Assembly: GCF_001761325.1 (NCBI RefSeq)
Contig: NZ_CP017478.1
Coordinates: 1,447,501 to 1,511,500, forward strand
DNA from: Urechidicola croceus
GTDB taxonomy: Bacteria; Bacteroidota; Bacteroidia; Flavobacteriales; Flavobacteriaceae
Reading direction: 5' to 3'
Length of the DNA stretch: 64,000 nucleotides
The notes beneath the pieces are model-generated. The model saw only the letters and a list, made by a program, of their open reading frames with translations, had not been told where the DNA came from and ran no database searches. Positions 37,136 to 45,794 of this stretch are shown one piece after another. Each line of letters starts with the position of its first letter. The first letter of the stretch is position 1. The translations under genes were made by a program, and so were the position numbers.

Positions 37136-37767
37136 GCTCTAGTTATAATTTCTCTAGGCCGCTGATACGGAAAGCGTTCTTTTAATTTTGGAATTGTATA
37201 ACCATCTAATCCATTAATCGCAGCAACTTTTCCTTCAGATAAATTTACAAAACCATCATTTTTAATTATTTCAGAATTAATATACAATCCTTGAATTTCT
37301 CCAACAATAAGAATAGTTCCATTAACTTTAATATGGTATTCTTCTACATATTTCATGGCCATTTGTACAGGACTATTTTTTACAAAAGGTGCATGAAAAT
37401 CATTTTTATATTCTTTTTCAAGTGCAGTCATATCAAATTCGGAAGTTTCTTTAGCATACTTTGCCGAAGTATGATGTGCGTCAATTATTATATCTTCAAA
37501 AATATGATTAATAGTGTAAAATCCAGTTTCTTTAATATTGTCAAATGTGTTTCTAGCCGCTGTTGTTGGTCGCATTACAAACCCAAAAACGGGAGGATTG
37601 GAACCTAAATGTATTACTGAACTGAACACCGCAACATTGGTTTGTCCTTTTTTTGATTTAGTACCAATTAAGTTTGCCGATTTATAACCTGAACAACTGT
37701 TAATTAGATTAATCTTATATAAATGTTCAAGTTCATTAATTTCTTTATTGCTGAAAAATGTCATCAT
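37132..37767 (-). CDS. Flavin reductase-like FMN-binding protein
   Basis: 211 residues with the split-barrel flavin reductase pattern (SANLIGTKSKKGQTNVAVFSSV, NPPVFGFVMRPTTAARNTFDNI, FYTINHI). It overlaps both neighbours by 4 bases, so translation is coupled. Likely supplies reduced flavin or uses bound FMN in a redox reaction; partner enzyme unknown. Confidence 0.85.
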   Translation of the reverse strand: MMTFFSNKEINELEHLYKINLINSCSGYKSANLIGTKSKKGQTNVAVFSSVIHLGSNPPVFGFVMRPTTAARNTFDNIKETGFYTINHIFEDIIIDAHHTSAKYAKETSEFDMTALEKEYKNDFHAPFVKNSPVQMAMKYVEEYHIKVNGTILIVGEIQGLYINSEIIKNDGFVNLSEGKVAAINGLDGYTIPKLKERFPYQRPREIITRA

Positions 37768-39074
37768 AAATTATTGAAATTTTGAATTTTTATATGCTTC
37801 GCTTTTAAATCAAACATTAAATTATAGAGTCCAAAAAACGTTCTGTTTATATAAATAAAATGCTTAGAACCTCTATTTCCATTCATTTTTCTCAATTCTG
37901 TATTTTTGGAATAACGCTCGCCCAATGCTGCAATTTCACCAAAGAATTTAGGATCTGAAAAATCAAATTCTTCTTGCTGAAAAGGTTGTGTAAACAAACT
38001 CAATAGTTCGTGAAACATCTCCGTAAAAAACTGGATTTCTTCTAAGGAATCATCTTCTCTGAGGATTTCTAACTCGAATAATTTCTCTTTAAAATAAACA
38101 GGATTATTGATGTTTTTTCTTACTGCCAATTCAAAATATGGAATATAAAAATCATTTGGAATTGTTTTCATACAACCAAAATCTAACGCAATCAATTTTC
38201 CTTCTTTTGATACTAAAAAATTTCCTGGATGCGGATCGGCATGTACTTTTTTAAGATTGTGAATTTGAAACATGTAAAAATCCCATAATGCTTGCCCTAG
38301 TTTATTCGCCGTTTCTTCATTGGTGTTGTGTGCTGTGAATTCAGATAAGTGCTCTCCTTGCATCCAATCCATCGTAATTATTCTTTCTGAAGAAAATTCT
38401 TCATAATAATTAGGGAACTCCAAGTTTGGAATATGCTTACAAGCGTGAACAATTTCTTTACTTTGTTTGATTTCTAATAAATAATTAGTCTCTTCAATCA
38501 ATTTATCTTCAACTTCTTTAAAGTACTTGTCAGAATCTTTCCCTTTAATGTTAAACATACTAATAGCAATAGGTTTTACCATTGCTAAATCGGATGCAAT
38601 ACTTCCTGCTACTCCAGGATATTGAATTTTAACGGCCAGTTTTTTATCATTTTTTTCGGCTTTATGCACTTGACCAATACTTGCTGCGTTTACAGAATTT
38701 AAATCGAATGTGTCAAAAATTTCATTCGGACTTTTTCCAAAATACTTTTTAAATGTTTTGGCTACCAAAGGCGCAGACAAAGGAGGTACAGAAAACTGTG
38801 CTAGTGAAAATTTCTCAACATAAGCCTGAGGTAAAATACTCTTTTCCATGCTCAACATTTGAGCAACTTTAAGTGCACTTCCTTTTAATTTTTTTAAACC
38901 ATCATAAATATCTTCAGCATTATTTTGATTCAATCGTTCTTTTGCTTCCGTTTCTGAATTCATTAATTTATCTCCATAGTATTTGAGATAATTTACACCA
39001 ACTTTAGCACCTGTTTGCACTAATTTTGATGCTCGTTGTATTTTAGAAACTGGAATTTTATCTATGGTTTTCAT
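37764..39074 (-). CDS. UbiB/ABC1/AarF-family atypical kinase
   Basis: 436 residues. Family motifs: the KxGQ region reads LKGSALKVAQMLS, so the Gly of KxGQ is Ala here; the A-rich loop is VNAASIGQVHKAEK; the ATP lysine is in AVKIQYPGV; catalytic loop HADPHPGNF; metal-binding DFG in LDFGCMK. ABC1 proteins bind and act in lipid/quinone homeostasis and in stress responses of photosynthetic organisms. First gene of the three-gene arm after tetR. Confidence 0.88.
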   Translation of the reverse strand: MKTIDKIPVSKIQRASKLVQTGAKVGVNYLKYYGDKLMNSETEAKERLNQNNAEDIYDGLKKLKGSALKVAQMLSMEKSILPQAYVEKFSLAQFSVPPLSAPLVAKTFKKYFGKSPNEIFDTFDLNSVNAASIGQVHKAEKNDKKLAVKIQYPGVAGSIASDLAMVKPIAISMFNIKGKDSDKYFKEVEDKLIEETNYLLEIKQSKEIVHACKHIPNLEFPNYYEEFSSERIITMDWMQGEHLSEFTAHNTNEETANKLGQALWDFYMFQIHNLKKVHADPHPGNFLVSKEGKLIALDFGCMKTIPNDFYIPYFELAVRKNINNPVYFKEKLFELEILREDDSLEEIQFFTEMFHELLSLFTQPFQQEEFDFSDPKFFGEIAALGERYSKNTELRKMNGNRGSKHFIYINRTFFGLYNLMFDLKAKHIKIQNFNNL

Positions 39075-39085
39075 ATTGACAATAA

Positions 39086-39739
39086 TTATATGTTCACTTT
39101 TTCTTTCAGCAAGAATTTACCAAAATCTATGATGCTTTTAAAAGGTTTGATATCTAATAAATCAAAACTGGTATTGACAGACTTTTCAATAAAAATATCT
39201 GTCTTTTCAAACATTGAAGAAGTGTCTTCCATCCAAAATTTTAAAGTCATTAAAAACTGTATCCAAGCAGATTCTCTAAGGCTTTTTTCTTGTAATTTAA
39301 CTACTTTTTCTTGAGGTATATCAATGGTTTCAATCTGTAAACTATCTATATAATCTCCAAAACCTTTTTTCAATTCTGATAGGATGGTCAGATTTTTTAA
39401 CTCATTTTTACTCTTACTCAAAGTATACATTACATAACTTCGGTTGGCTGTTAAGTTTTCAAAAAATGTGTAATAAAAACTTAATAGTTTATTTCTAGGA
39501 CTAAAACTGTCATAATCTTTACTTTTAGACAGTGCTTTATGTGTGTTTTCAAAAAACACTTTAAAAATATGTTTTTCTAAAGCTTCAAAACCCGAGAAGT
39601 ACTCATAAAACAATATTTCATCAAAATTATTTTCACTCGCAAATTTGTAAACAGAAGTTGGTTGTTTATTGTGCTCTAGCACATATTCCATATAGTAATT
39701 AATAATACTATTTTTTGTTGTTTGTTTCTTTTTAGCCAT
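39086..39739 (-). CDS. TetR-like transcription regulator
   Basis: 217 residues. The N-terminal helices fit a TetR-type DNA-binding domain (SIINYYMEYVLEHNKQPTSV, KFASENNFDEILFYEYFSGF), followed by an all-helical C-terminal ligand/dimer domain. It is 11 bases upstream of the UbiB-like kinase gene and divergent from the pterin genes. The intergenic region contains repeated TGTTTAA/TTAAACA elements that are candidate operators. Confidence 0.75.
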   Translation of the reverse strand: MAKKKQTTKNSIINYYMEYVLEHNKQPTSVYKFASENNFDEILFYEYFSGFEALEKHIFKVFFENTHKALSKSKDYDSFSPRNKLLSFYYTFFENLTANRSYVMYTLSKSKNELKNLTILSELKKGFGDYIDSLQIETIDIPQEKVVKLQEKSLRESAWIQFLMTLKFWMEDTSSMFEKTDIFIEKSVNTSFDLLDIKPFKSIIDFGKFLLKEKVNI

Positions 39740-39766
39740 TGTATTGATTTTTAGATGAGTAAAATT

Positions 39767-39810
39767 ACAAAATGTTTAACTAATTTTACAATAAATTAAA
39801 CAAAATGTTT
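39767..39810. repeat. TGTTTAA/TTAAACA inverted and ACAAAATGTTT direct repeats
   Basis: TGTTTAA at 39773-39779 and TTAAACA at 39796-39802 form an inverted pair. ACAAAATGTTT is repeated exactly at 39767-39777 and 39800-39810. They lie just upstream of the TetR-like gene. Confidence 0.6.
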
Positions 39811-39892
39811 TTGAATATCAATAAATATTAAATATATAAATCTTATTATTAGATAGTAAAAAGTGATTTAGAATATGAATTCACTAATTATT

Positions 39893-39929
39893 TTTTGTTT
39901 AATTTTGAAGGTGAAATAATTAAACAAAA
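39893..39929 (+). promoter_or_regulatory. 12-bp-arm inverted repeat over the -7 element of the pterin operon
   Basis: TTTTGTTTAATT (39893-39904) and its exact complement AATTAAACAAAA (39918-39929) are separated by 13 bases. TAATTTTG (39900-39907), the -7 element, overlaps the left arm, and the ATG follows at 39932. A protein bound here would block transcription start. Confidence 0.7.
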
Positions 39930-39931
39930 TA

Positions 39932-40348
39932 ATGTCAAACTATAAAACTGCAGTCATACGAAGAGAACATTTTAATGCGGCACACCGTCTACACAATACT
40001 TTTTGGTCGGACAAAAAAAACAAAGAGATATTTGGAAAATGCAATAATCCCAATTTTCATGGACATAATTATGAGTTGGAAGTAAAAGTAATAGGGTATA
40101 CAGACCCAGAAACAGGATATGTGATTGATACTAAAATTGTTTCAGATATTATAAAAAAGGAAGTTCTCGAAAAATTTGATCATAAAAACTTGAATTTAGA
40201 TGTTGAGGAATTTAAATCCTTAAATCCAACGGTTGAAAATATTGCGATGGTAATATTCAATATCATCAGAAAAGAATTAGACGAAAAATTTGAATTAAAA
40301 ATAAAACTTTATGAAACACAAAGAAACTTTGTTGAATACCCTTATTAA
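39932..40348 (+). CDS. 6-pyruvoyl-tetrahydropterin synthase/QueD-family protein
   Basis: 138 residues. The zinc histidines are in HFNAAHRLH and HGHNYELEV, with the catalytic Cys in FGKCNNPNFHGH and a late DHKNLN. The enzyme acts on dihydroneopterin triphosphate, the product of FolE, whose gene overlaps its end. It is probably a pterin enzyme (PTPS type) here rather than part of queuosine synthesis, given no other queuosine genes nearby (inference). Confidence 0.87.
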   Translation: MSNYKTAVIRREHFNAAHRLHNTFWSDKKNKEIFGKCNNPNFHGHNYELEVKVIGYTDPETGYVIDTKIVSDIIKKEVLEKFDHKNLNLDVEEFKSLNPTVENIAMVIFNIIRKELDEKFELKIKLYETQRNFVEYPY

Positions 40349-41012
40349 TGGTAAGAAGTTGAATGGTTTTAATCATCAAGAAATAGGAGATGACCATTTA
40401 TATACTGGTATTGAAACTCCTATGATTGAAAATGCATTTGACATTTCAGATGCTGAGAAGAAAGAAAAAATCGCCGTTTTATTTAAACAAATAATGGAAG
40501 TTATGGGTTTAGATTTAACAGATGATTCACTAAAAGGAACTCCTGATAGAGTTGCCAAAATGTATATTGATGAAATTTTTTCAGGATTGAATCCTGAAAA
40601 TAAACCAAAAATTGCTTTGTTTGATAATAAATACCAATATAACCAAATGTTGGTTGAAAAAAATATTACATTTTACTCTAATTGTGAGCATCATTTTGTG
40701 CCAATTATTGGAAAAGCTCATGTTGCCTATATTTCATCTGGAAAAGTAATTGGTTTATCTAAATTGAACAGAATTGTACAGTATTATGCAAAAAGACCAC
40801 AGGTTCAAGAACGATTGACAAACCAAATTGCCGAAGACTTAAAACAAATTTTAGGTACCGAGGATGTGGCTGTAATTATTGATGCAAAGCACTTATGTGT
40901 ATCTTCAAGAGGTATTAAAGATGAATCGTCAACAACAGTAACAAGTTATTATGGCGGTAAATTTAATACTTCAAATAAAATAACTGAATTACAAAATTAT
41001 ATCAATTCATAA
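40311..41012 (+). CDS. folE: GTP cyclohydrolase I
   Basis: 233 residues. Zinc and catalytic residues are in YSNCEHHFVPIIGKAHVAYI and AKHLCVSSRGIKDESSTTVTS; KLNRIVQYYAKRPQVQERLT is also typical. It converts GTP to dihydroneopterin triphosphate. The ATG at 40311 overlaps the preceding gene by 38 bases; no better in-frame ATG exists before the core fold, so the overlap looks real. Confidence 0.95.
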   Translation: MKHKETLLNTLINGKKLNGFNHQEIGDDHLYTGIETPMIENAFDISDAEKKEKIAVLFKQIMEVMGLDLTDDSLKGTPDRVAKMYIDEIFSGLNPENKPKIALFDNKYQYNQMLVEKNITFYSNCEHHFVPIIGKAHVAYISSGKVIGLSKLNRIVQYYAKRPQVQERLTNQIAEDLKQILGTEDVAVIIDAKHLCVSSRGIKDESSTTVTSYYGGKFNTSNKITELQNYINS

Positions 41013-41013
41013 T

Positions 41014-41697
41014 ATGAGAACAGCACTGATTATAGGTGGAAGTCGCGGAATTGGAAACGCTATTTTACAATCAATTGTTGATGACTATAATGTTGTAAAT
41101 ATTAGCAGAAATAGACCAGAAACTTTACATGCAAATTTAACACATTATTCGTTAGATATATTGTCTGATGATTTACCAGAACTAAAAGAAGTTGACGTCT
41201 TAATTTATTGTCCGGGAAGTATTAATTTAAAACCATTTTCGAGATTAAAAGTAGATGATTTCTTAGAAGATTATAATATCAATGTTTTGGGTGCAGTTAA
41301 AGTAATTCAAAAATATGAAGCGGTATTAAAAAAAGGAAATAATCCAAGTATTGTACTTTTTAGTACGGTTGCGACAAAACTAGGAATGCCTTTTCATGCA
41401 AGTATTGCTTCGGCAAAATCGGCAGTTGAAGGCTTGGTAAAATCTTTAGGAGCAGAATTTGCACCAACGATTAGAGTTAATGCCATTGCACCAACTGTTA
41501 CAGATACAGATTTGGCTTCAAAACTGTTACGAAATGACAAAATGAAGGAAATGATTACCGATAGGCATCCGTTAAAAAAATATTTGGACCGATCAGAAGT
41601 GGCAGCTATGGCTACGTTTTTAATTTCGGATAATGCTACTTCTATTTCAGGGCAAATTTTTGAATTAGATTGCGGAATTGTGAGTTTTAAAATTTAA
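41014..41697 (+). CDS. Short-chain dehydrogenase/reductase
   Basis: 227 residues. Nucleotide-binding GGSRGIGNAI at the N-terminus. The catalytic region reads STVATKLGMPFHASIASAKSAVEGL: the usual YxxxK appears as HASIASAK, so the tyrosine is replaced and activity may be altered. It starts 1 base after folE. In pterin operons an SDR could act as a dihydropteridine- or sepiapterin-reductase-like enzyme; this is inference. Confidence 0.87.
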   Translation: MRTALIIGGSRGIGNAILQSIVDDYNVVNISRNRPETLHANLTHYSLDILSDDLPELKEVDVLIYCPGSINLKPFSRLKVDDFLEDYNINVLGAVKVIQKYEAVLKKGNNPSIVLFSTVATKLGMPFHASIASAKSAVEGLVKSLGAEFAPTIRVNAIAPTVTDTDLASKLLRNDKMKEMITDRHPLKKYLDRSEVAAMATFLISDNATSISGQIFELDCGIVSFKI

Positions 41698-41701
41698 TTA
41701 T

Positions 41702-42259
41702 ATGAAAAAAATTACGTATTTTATAGTACCCATTCTTAGTTTATTTATATTGACAAGTGCCATTAAAAACAATACAAAAATGACAGAAACAACATCAATT
41801 TACGATATAGAAATTAATAGTTTATCAGGAGATGCTATTGATTTAAATGATTATAAAGGCAAGAAAATACTGTTTGTAAATACTGCCTCAAAATGTGGTT
41901 TTACACCACAATATGCACAACTACAAGAATTGTCAGAAACTTACAAAGACAATTTGGTAGTTATAGGCTTGCCCTGTAATCAGTTTGGTGGGCAAGAACC
42001 AGGAACTGCAGAAAACATTGAATCTTTTTGCCAAGTGAATTATGGTGTTACTTTTTTAATGACCGAAAAAATTGATGTAAAAGGCGACAATCAGCATCCG
42101 TTGTACAAATGGTTGACAAAAAAGAATTATAACGGTGTTAAAAATTCATCAGTAAAATGGAATTTTCAAAAATATTTGATTGATCAAGAAGGAGGATTAA
42201 TAGATGTTTGGTATTCATTAACAAAACCTATGAGTAAAAAAATCACTAAATATCTGTAA
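41702..42259 (+). CDS. Glutathione peroxidase-type thiol peroxidase
   Basis: 185 residues with an N-terminal hydrophobic segment (IVPILSLFILTSAI) that looks like a signal peptide or anchor. Catalytic Cys in VNTASKCGFTPQY, Gln/Trp of the tetrad in LPCNQFGGQEPG and KWNFQKYLID. It reduces peroxides outside the cytoplasm, using thioredoxin-like donors in most bacteria. Coupled to tspO by a TAATG overlap. Confidence 0.93.
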   Translation: MKKITYFIVPILSLFILTSAIKNNTKMTETTSIYDIEINSLSGDAIDLNDYKGKKILFVNTASKCGFTPQYAQLQELSETYKDNLVVIGLPCNQFGGQEPGTAENIESFCQVNYGVTFLMTEKIDVKGDNQHPLYKWLTKKNYNGVKNSSVKWNFQKYLIDQEGGLIDVWYSLTKPMSKKITKYL

Positions 42260-42720
42260 TGAAAAAGTACCAACTCATACTGTTATTTTTATTTATAAAT
42301 TTTGCAGCATTAGCCATCGGAAGTTGGTTGATGAATAACGGACCAAGAACAGAGTGGTATCAAAACTTAAACCAAGCACCATGGACACCTCCAGGATGGT
42401 TCTTTGGAGTTGCATGGACAACTATTATGATTTGTTTTTCGATTTATATGGCTAGCCTTGTAAAATTAGATTCCTCAAAATGGGTTTGGTTACTGTTTGC
42501 GATTCAATTTATTTTAAATGTATCTTGGAATTATATTTTCTTTAATCAGCATTTAGTAGGTTTTGGATTGGTAAGTATATTAGTGCTAACCTTTATTGTT
42601 GGTGTGTTTATAGTTAAATACAAACCTATTTTGAAAGCAAAAACTTGGTTAATTGCTCCCTATTTTATTTGGTTGATTATTGCAAGTACGCTTAACGCTT
42701 ACATTTATTTTAATAACTAA
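42259..42720 (+). CDS. tspO: TspO/MBR family membrane protein
   Basis: 153 residues, five membrane helices. Trp-rich signature WYQNLNQAPWTPPGWFFGVAW and WNYIFF are typical. TspO proteins bind tetrapyrroles such as protoporphyrin IX and are linked to light and oxidative-stress responses in bacteria. Confidence 0.95.
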   Translation: MKKYQLILLFLFINFAALAIGSWLMNNGPRTEWYQNLNQAPWTPPGWFFGVAWTTIMICFSIYMASLVKLDSSKWVWLLFAIQFILNVSWNYIFFNQHLVGFGLVSILVLTFIVGVFIVKYKPILKAKTWLIAPYFIWLIIASTLNAYIYFNN

Positions 42721-42729
42721 ATATTTATA

Positions 42730-43221
42730 ATGAAATTTTCAACGAAAGGAACTGTATATCGATTGTCTTCAAAACAGAATTTACCAATTACTGTCGATGA
42801 GGCTTGGTCATTTTTATCGAGTCCAAAGAATTTAAAAACAATCACACCTGATTATATGAGTTTTGATATCATTTCAGGAGGTGAAAAACCGATGTTTGCA
42901 GGTCAAATAATTCAGTATATTGTAACGCCCATTTTAGGAATTAAAACGAATTGGGTGACTGAAATAACCCATGTAGTAGATAAAAAATATTTTGTTGATG
43001 AGCAACGCTTCGGACCTTATTCATTATGGCATCACAAGCATTTTATCAAGAAAATTGAAGGCGGCGTTGAAATGGAAGATATTATAGACTATAAAATTCC
43101 GATGGGATTTTTAGGACGTCTAATGCACCCTATTTTAATAAAACCAAAGTTGACCGAAATTTTTAACTATCGTACCGAAAAATTAAAGGAATTATATGGC
43201 AGTTTTGATGAACACATATAA
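42730..43221 (+). CDS. SRPBCC/START-fold ligand-binding protein
   Basis: 163 residues of the polyketide-cyclase-like helix-grip fold (LPITVDEAWSFLSSPKNLKTITP at the N-terminus, DEQRFGPYSLWHHKHFIKKI). It probably binds a small hydrophobic ligand. Member of the folE-tspO operon; its end overlaps the next gene by 26 bases. Confidence 0.85.
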   Translation: MKFSTKGTVYRLSSKQNLPITVDEAWSFLSSPKNLKTITPDYMSFDIISGGEKPMFAGQIIQYIVTPILGIKTNWVTEITHVVDKKYFVDEQRFGPYSLWHHKHFIKKIEGGVEMEDIIDYKIPMGFLGRLMHPILIKPKLTEIFNYRTEKLKELYGSFDEHI

Positions 43222-43738
43222 AATTTTATTTTTTCTATTATTAACACAAACCACTATGACCATTATTAAATTTTCATCCGAAACCAATATTAAAAATTGG
43301 CACGTCATCAATGACGGTGTAATGGGTGGACTCTCTCAATCCAAATTTTATTTAAATGAAGATGGAAAAGGAGTTTTTAAAGGAGAAGTTTCTTTAGAAA
43401 ATAATGGTGGATTCTCAACAGTAAAATATAAATTAAAACCCTTAAATGTGATAGATTACTCTAGGGTTCGAATAAAATTAAAAGGTGACGGCAAGCGTTA
43501 TCAATTTAGAATCAAAGAAAAAGAAACCGATCGTCATTCGTATGTTTCATATTTTGAAACTTCAGGAGAATGGGAAGTTATTGAATTTGAATTGGATAAA
43601 TTGTATCCAACTTTAAGAGGAAGAAAATTAGTAATCCCAAATTTTGAATCAGAAGTTATTGGTGAAATTGGTTTTTTAATTGGAAATAAAAAGAATGAAA
43701 AATTTGAACTTAAAATTGATACTATTGATTTAATATAA
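43196..43738 (+). CDS. CIA30-domain protein
   Basis: 180 residues. After a hydrophobic N-terminus comes the CIA30/NADH:ubiquinone complex I intermediate-associated-like jelly roll (WHVINDGVMGGLSQSKF, NNGGFSTVKYKL, LKGDGKRYQFRI). Start at ATG 43196 or, 12 bases later, at 43208. Last gene of the operon; a strong terminator follows. Confidence 0.85.
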   Translation: MAVLMNTYKILFFLLLTQTTMTIIKFSSETNIKNWHVINDGVMGGLSQSKFYLNEDGKGVFKGEVSLENNGGFSTVKYKLKPLNVIDYSRVRIKLKGDGKRYQFRIKEKETDRHSYVSYFETSGEWEVIEFELDKLYPTLRGRKLVIPNFESEVIGEIGFLIGNKKNEKFELKIDTIDLI

Positions 43739-43764
43739 CAACTAATTATAATTAAATTTAATTC

Positions 43765-43806
43765 AAAAAGAGGCTATCTTTCTAAGATAGCCTCTCTCCT
43801 TTTTTA
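43765..43806 (+). terminator. Terminator after the pterin/TspO operon
   Basis: Stem AGAGGCTATCTT/AAGATAGCCTCT (43769-43780 and 43784-43795) with a 3-base loop, followed by a T-rich run. The rest of 43807-43854 holds no gene I can support. Confidence 0.9.
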
Positions 43807-43854
43807 GTAAAGTATATGTGTTATGGAGTTTTACTAAAAAATTGGGGTAAAATT

Positions 43855-43983
43855 TTACATCCCAAAAATAGTTTTTAATCCGATAACAAGTGTTACTGCC
43901 ATAGCAGCAGAAATAACCCCAATCGTTAACCAAACAAATATAAACATAGTTCTATCAGCCATTTTATTTACTGTTTTCATCAT
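43855..43983 (-). CDS. Small single-pass membrane protein, 42 residues
   Basis: Reads MMKTVNKMADRTMFIFVWLT and continues with a Gly/Ala-rich hydrophobic segment to GLKTIFGM: a basic N-terminus and one membrane helix. It may start at the second Met (43980). Not recognised. The intergenic region of 400 bases is otherwise empty apart from terminators. Support is limited to the clean membrane-protein build. Confidence 0.45.
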   Translation of the reverse strand: MMKTVNKMADRTMFIFVWLTIGVISAAMAVTLVIGLKTIFGM

Positions 43984-44112
43984 TTCAAATTTTAGATTAA
44001 TAAAAGTCGTCTTTCTTCAATATTGTCTCTATTTAGTTGTATTATGAAAACGATTCTTACATTTCAAAATTGCACAATCATTATGTTTTATGAGATTTTT
44101 AACAAAAACTGT

Positions 44113-44140
44113 TAAAAAAAGCCCGAAATTAACTTCGGGC
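44113..44140 (-). terminator. Terminator of the M28 peptidase gene
   Basis: Stem GCCCGAA/TTCGGGC (44121-44127 and 44134-44140) with the minus-strand T-run at 44114-44120. Confidence 0.88.
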
Positions 44141-44146
44141 TTCATA

Positions 44147-45697
44147 TTATTTTATTTCTTCTAACTTTTTATCAATAAGTAATCTTTGATCTCTGTTGGC
44201 TATTTCCCATGCAGTATAAAATATCAATTGAGTTCTTTTTTTCATTAATTCAAATTCAATCTTATCAACTGTATCAGATGGCCTGTGGTAATCAGGATGA
44301 GAACCTGTTGTGTAAAATATTACTGGAATACCATTTTTTGCAAAATTCCAATGATCAGAACGATAAAAAATTCTTTCAGGATGGTTGGTATCGTTATAAG
44401 TATAATCTAAGAATAAATTAGTGTAAGTACTATTCATTTTTTCACTTAAATTATGTAATTGTGTTGATAACTTATCAGAACCAACCAAACTAACATAATC
44501 AGTACTTTCAAGATCCCTATCATCAATACGACCAATCATATCAATATTTAAATTAGCAACTGTATTTTCTAATGGAAATACGGGATTATCAGCATAATAT
44601 TCAGAGCCAAGTAATCCTTTTTCCTCCGCAGTAACAGCCATAAATAAAATACTTCTTCTTGGTCCATTTCCATCATTTTTCGCTTTAACAAATGCTTCTG
44701 CAATATCCATCACAGCAACTGTACCTGACCCATCATCATCTGCACCATTATATATTTGACCATTTTTTATTCCTTCATGGTCGTAATGAGCTGTAATAAC
44801 CAACACTTCGTCCTTTAAGTCGGTTCCTTCTAAATATCCTAAAACATTTTCAGACGCTACTTTCTCTACCTCAAAGTCTAGATTATAAGTAACCTCTTTG
44901 GCACTAATTTTTTTAATCGCTCTTGATTTACCATTCTCAAAATCTACAATTGCATTTTTTAAGTTGTCAAAAGTGGTGTTAAAAATTTCAGCTGCAATAC
45001 TTGGACTCACAAAAAATGAATTAACAGTTTCTTTTTCTTTATTAGAATTGTCAATTTTTAAACTACCTCTGTTAAAATATGACTTAAATGTATTTTTATA
45101 TTTAGAAAAACCCTCATCGGTTTCTCTATAAACAACAAACATGAATTTGGCTCCTTTTTCTTTTGCTAGAGTTAATGCTGCTTGCCTTTCACCTCTATTT
45201 GAATTTATAATCAAAACTGATTTATCTTTAACATCAAGTTTTTCAAATTCTTCAACACTTCCTTTTCCTGCAAAAACTACTTCGGATGTTATTAAGGAAG
45301 ATGTTGTCTCTTGACCATAATACAAAACATCGTCCTCTATATGCTTATATTTCTCACCATCAATATCTAAAAATATATTTCTTGGAGTGGCTATTTTTAA
45401 TGGCACATCTTGATAATAACTTCTTGAGTTACCATTAACTACAGGTCCCTGTAATCCTAATTCTTCAAAATGAGCTCTAATAAATGCTGCAGCCATTTTT
45501 TGACCTCTTTTTCCAGTCTCTCTTCCTTCTAAAGCATCTGATGCAAGAATTGTTAAATCTTCCTTTAAATCTTCAATAGTTATTGTTTCCGCATAGTCTA
45601 CTACGGTAAGTGGAGATTTTAAATCCTGATTGTTAGGCGCTTGTGCAAATATAAGTCCAACATAGAATAATGCTGAAAAACTAAATATTATCTTCAT
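44147..45697 (-). CDS. Secreted M28-family zinc peptidase with PA domain
   Basis: 516 residues from the ATG at 45697, which opens a good signal peptide (MKIIFSFSALFYVGLIFAQ). A longer reading to 45742 starts inside the promoter (TAATTTTG, complement of 45740-45747). A protease-associated (PA) insert covers about residues 125-250. Zinc ligands are in ITAHYDHEG, GADDDGSGT, AVTAEEKGLLGS, NIDMIGR and SDHWNFA. It is probably an aminopeptidase acting in the periplasm or outside. Confidence 0.93.
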   Translation of the reverse strand: MKIIFSFSALFYVGLIFAQAPNNQDLKSPLTVVDYAETITIEDLKEDLTILASDALEGRETGKRGQKMAAAFIRAHFEELGLQGPVVNGNSRSYYQDVPLKIATPRNIFLDIDGEKYKHIEDDVLYYGQETTSSLITSEVVFAGKGSVEEFEKLDVKDKSVLIINSNRGERQAALTLAKEKGAKFMFVVYRETDEGFSKYKNTFKSYFNRGSLKIDNSNKEKETVNSFFVSPSIAAEIFNTTFDNLKNAIVDFENGKSRAIKKISAKEVTYNLDFEVEKVASENVLGYLEGTDLKDEVLVITAHYDHEGIKNGQIYNGADDDGSGTVAVMDIAEAFVKAKNDGNGPRRSILFMAVTAEEKGLLGSEYYADNPVFPLENTVANLNIDMIGRIDDRDLESTDYVSLVGSDKLSTQLHNLSEKMNSTYTNLFLDYTYNDTNHPERIFYRSDHWNFAKNGIPVIFYTTGSHPDYHRPSDTVDKIEFELMKKRTQLIFYTAWEIANRDQRLLIDKKLEEIK

Positions 45698-45794
45698 ATT
45701 ACTTAATATTAATTTTATTCCCAAAATTGGGGGTTTCGACAAAATTAATATTAAACTTTTTTAAAAAGTTAATTTAAGTGTTAAAAAATAAAAC

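Noticed and set aside
45698-45742. Extension of the M28 peptidase upstream of its signal peptide
   Set aside because: It starts within the -7 element and would bury the signal peptide.
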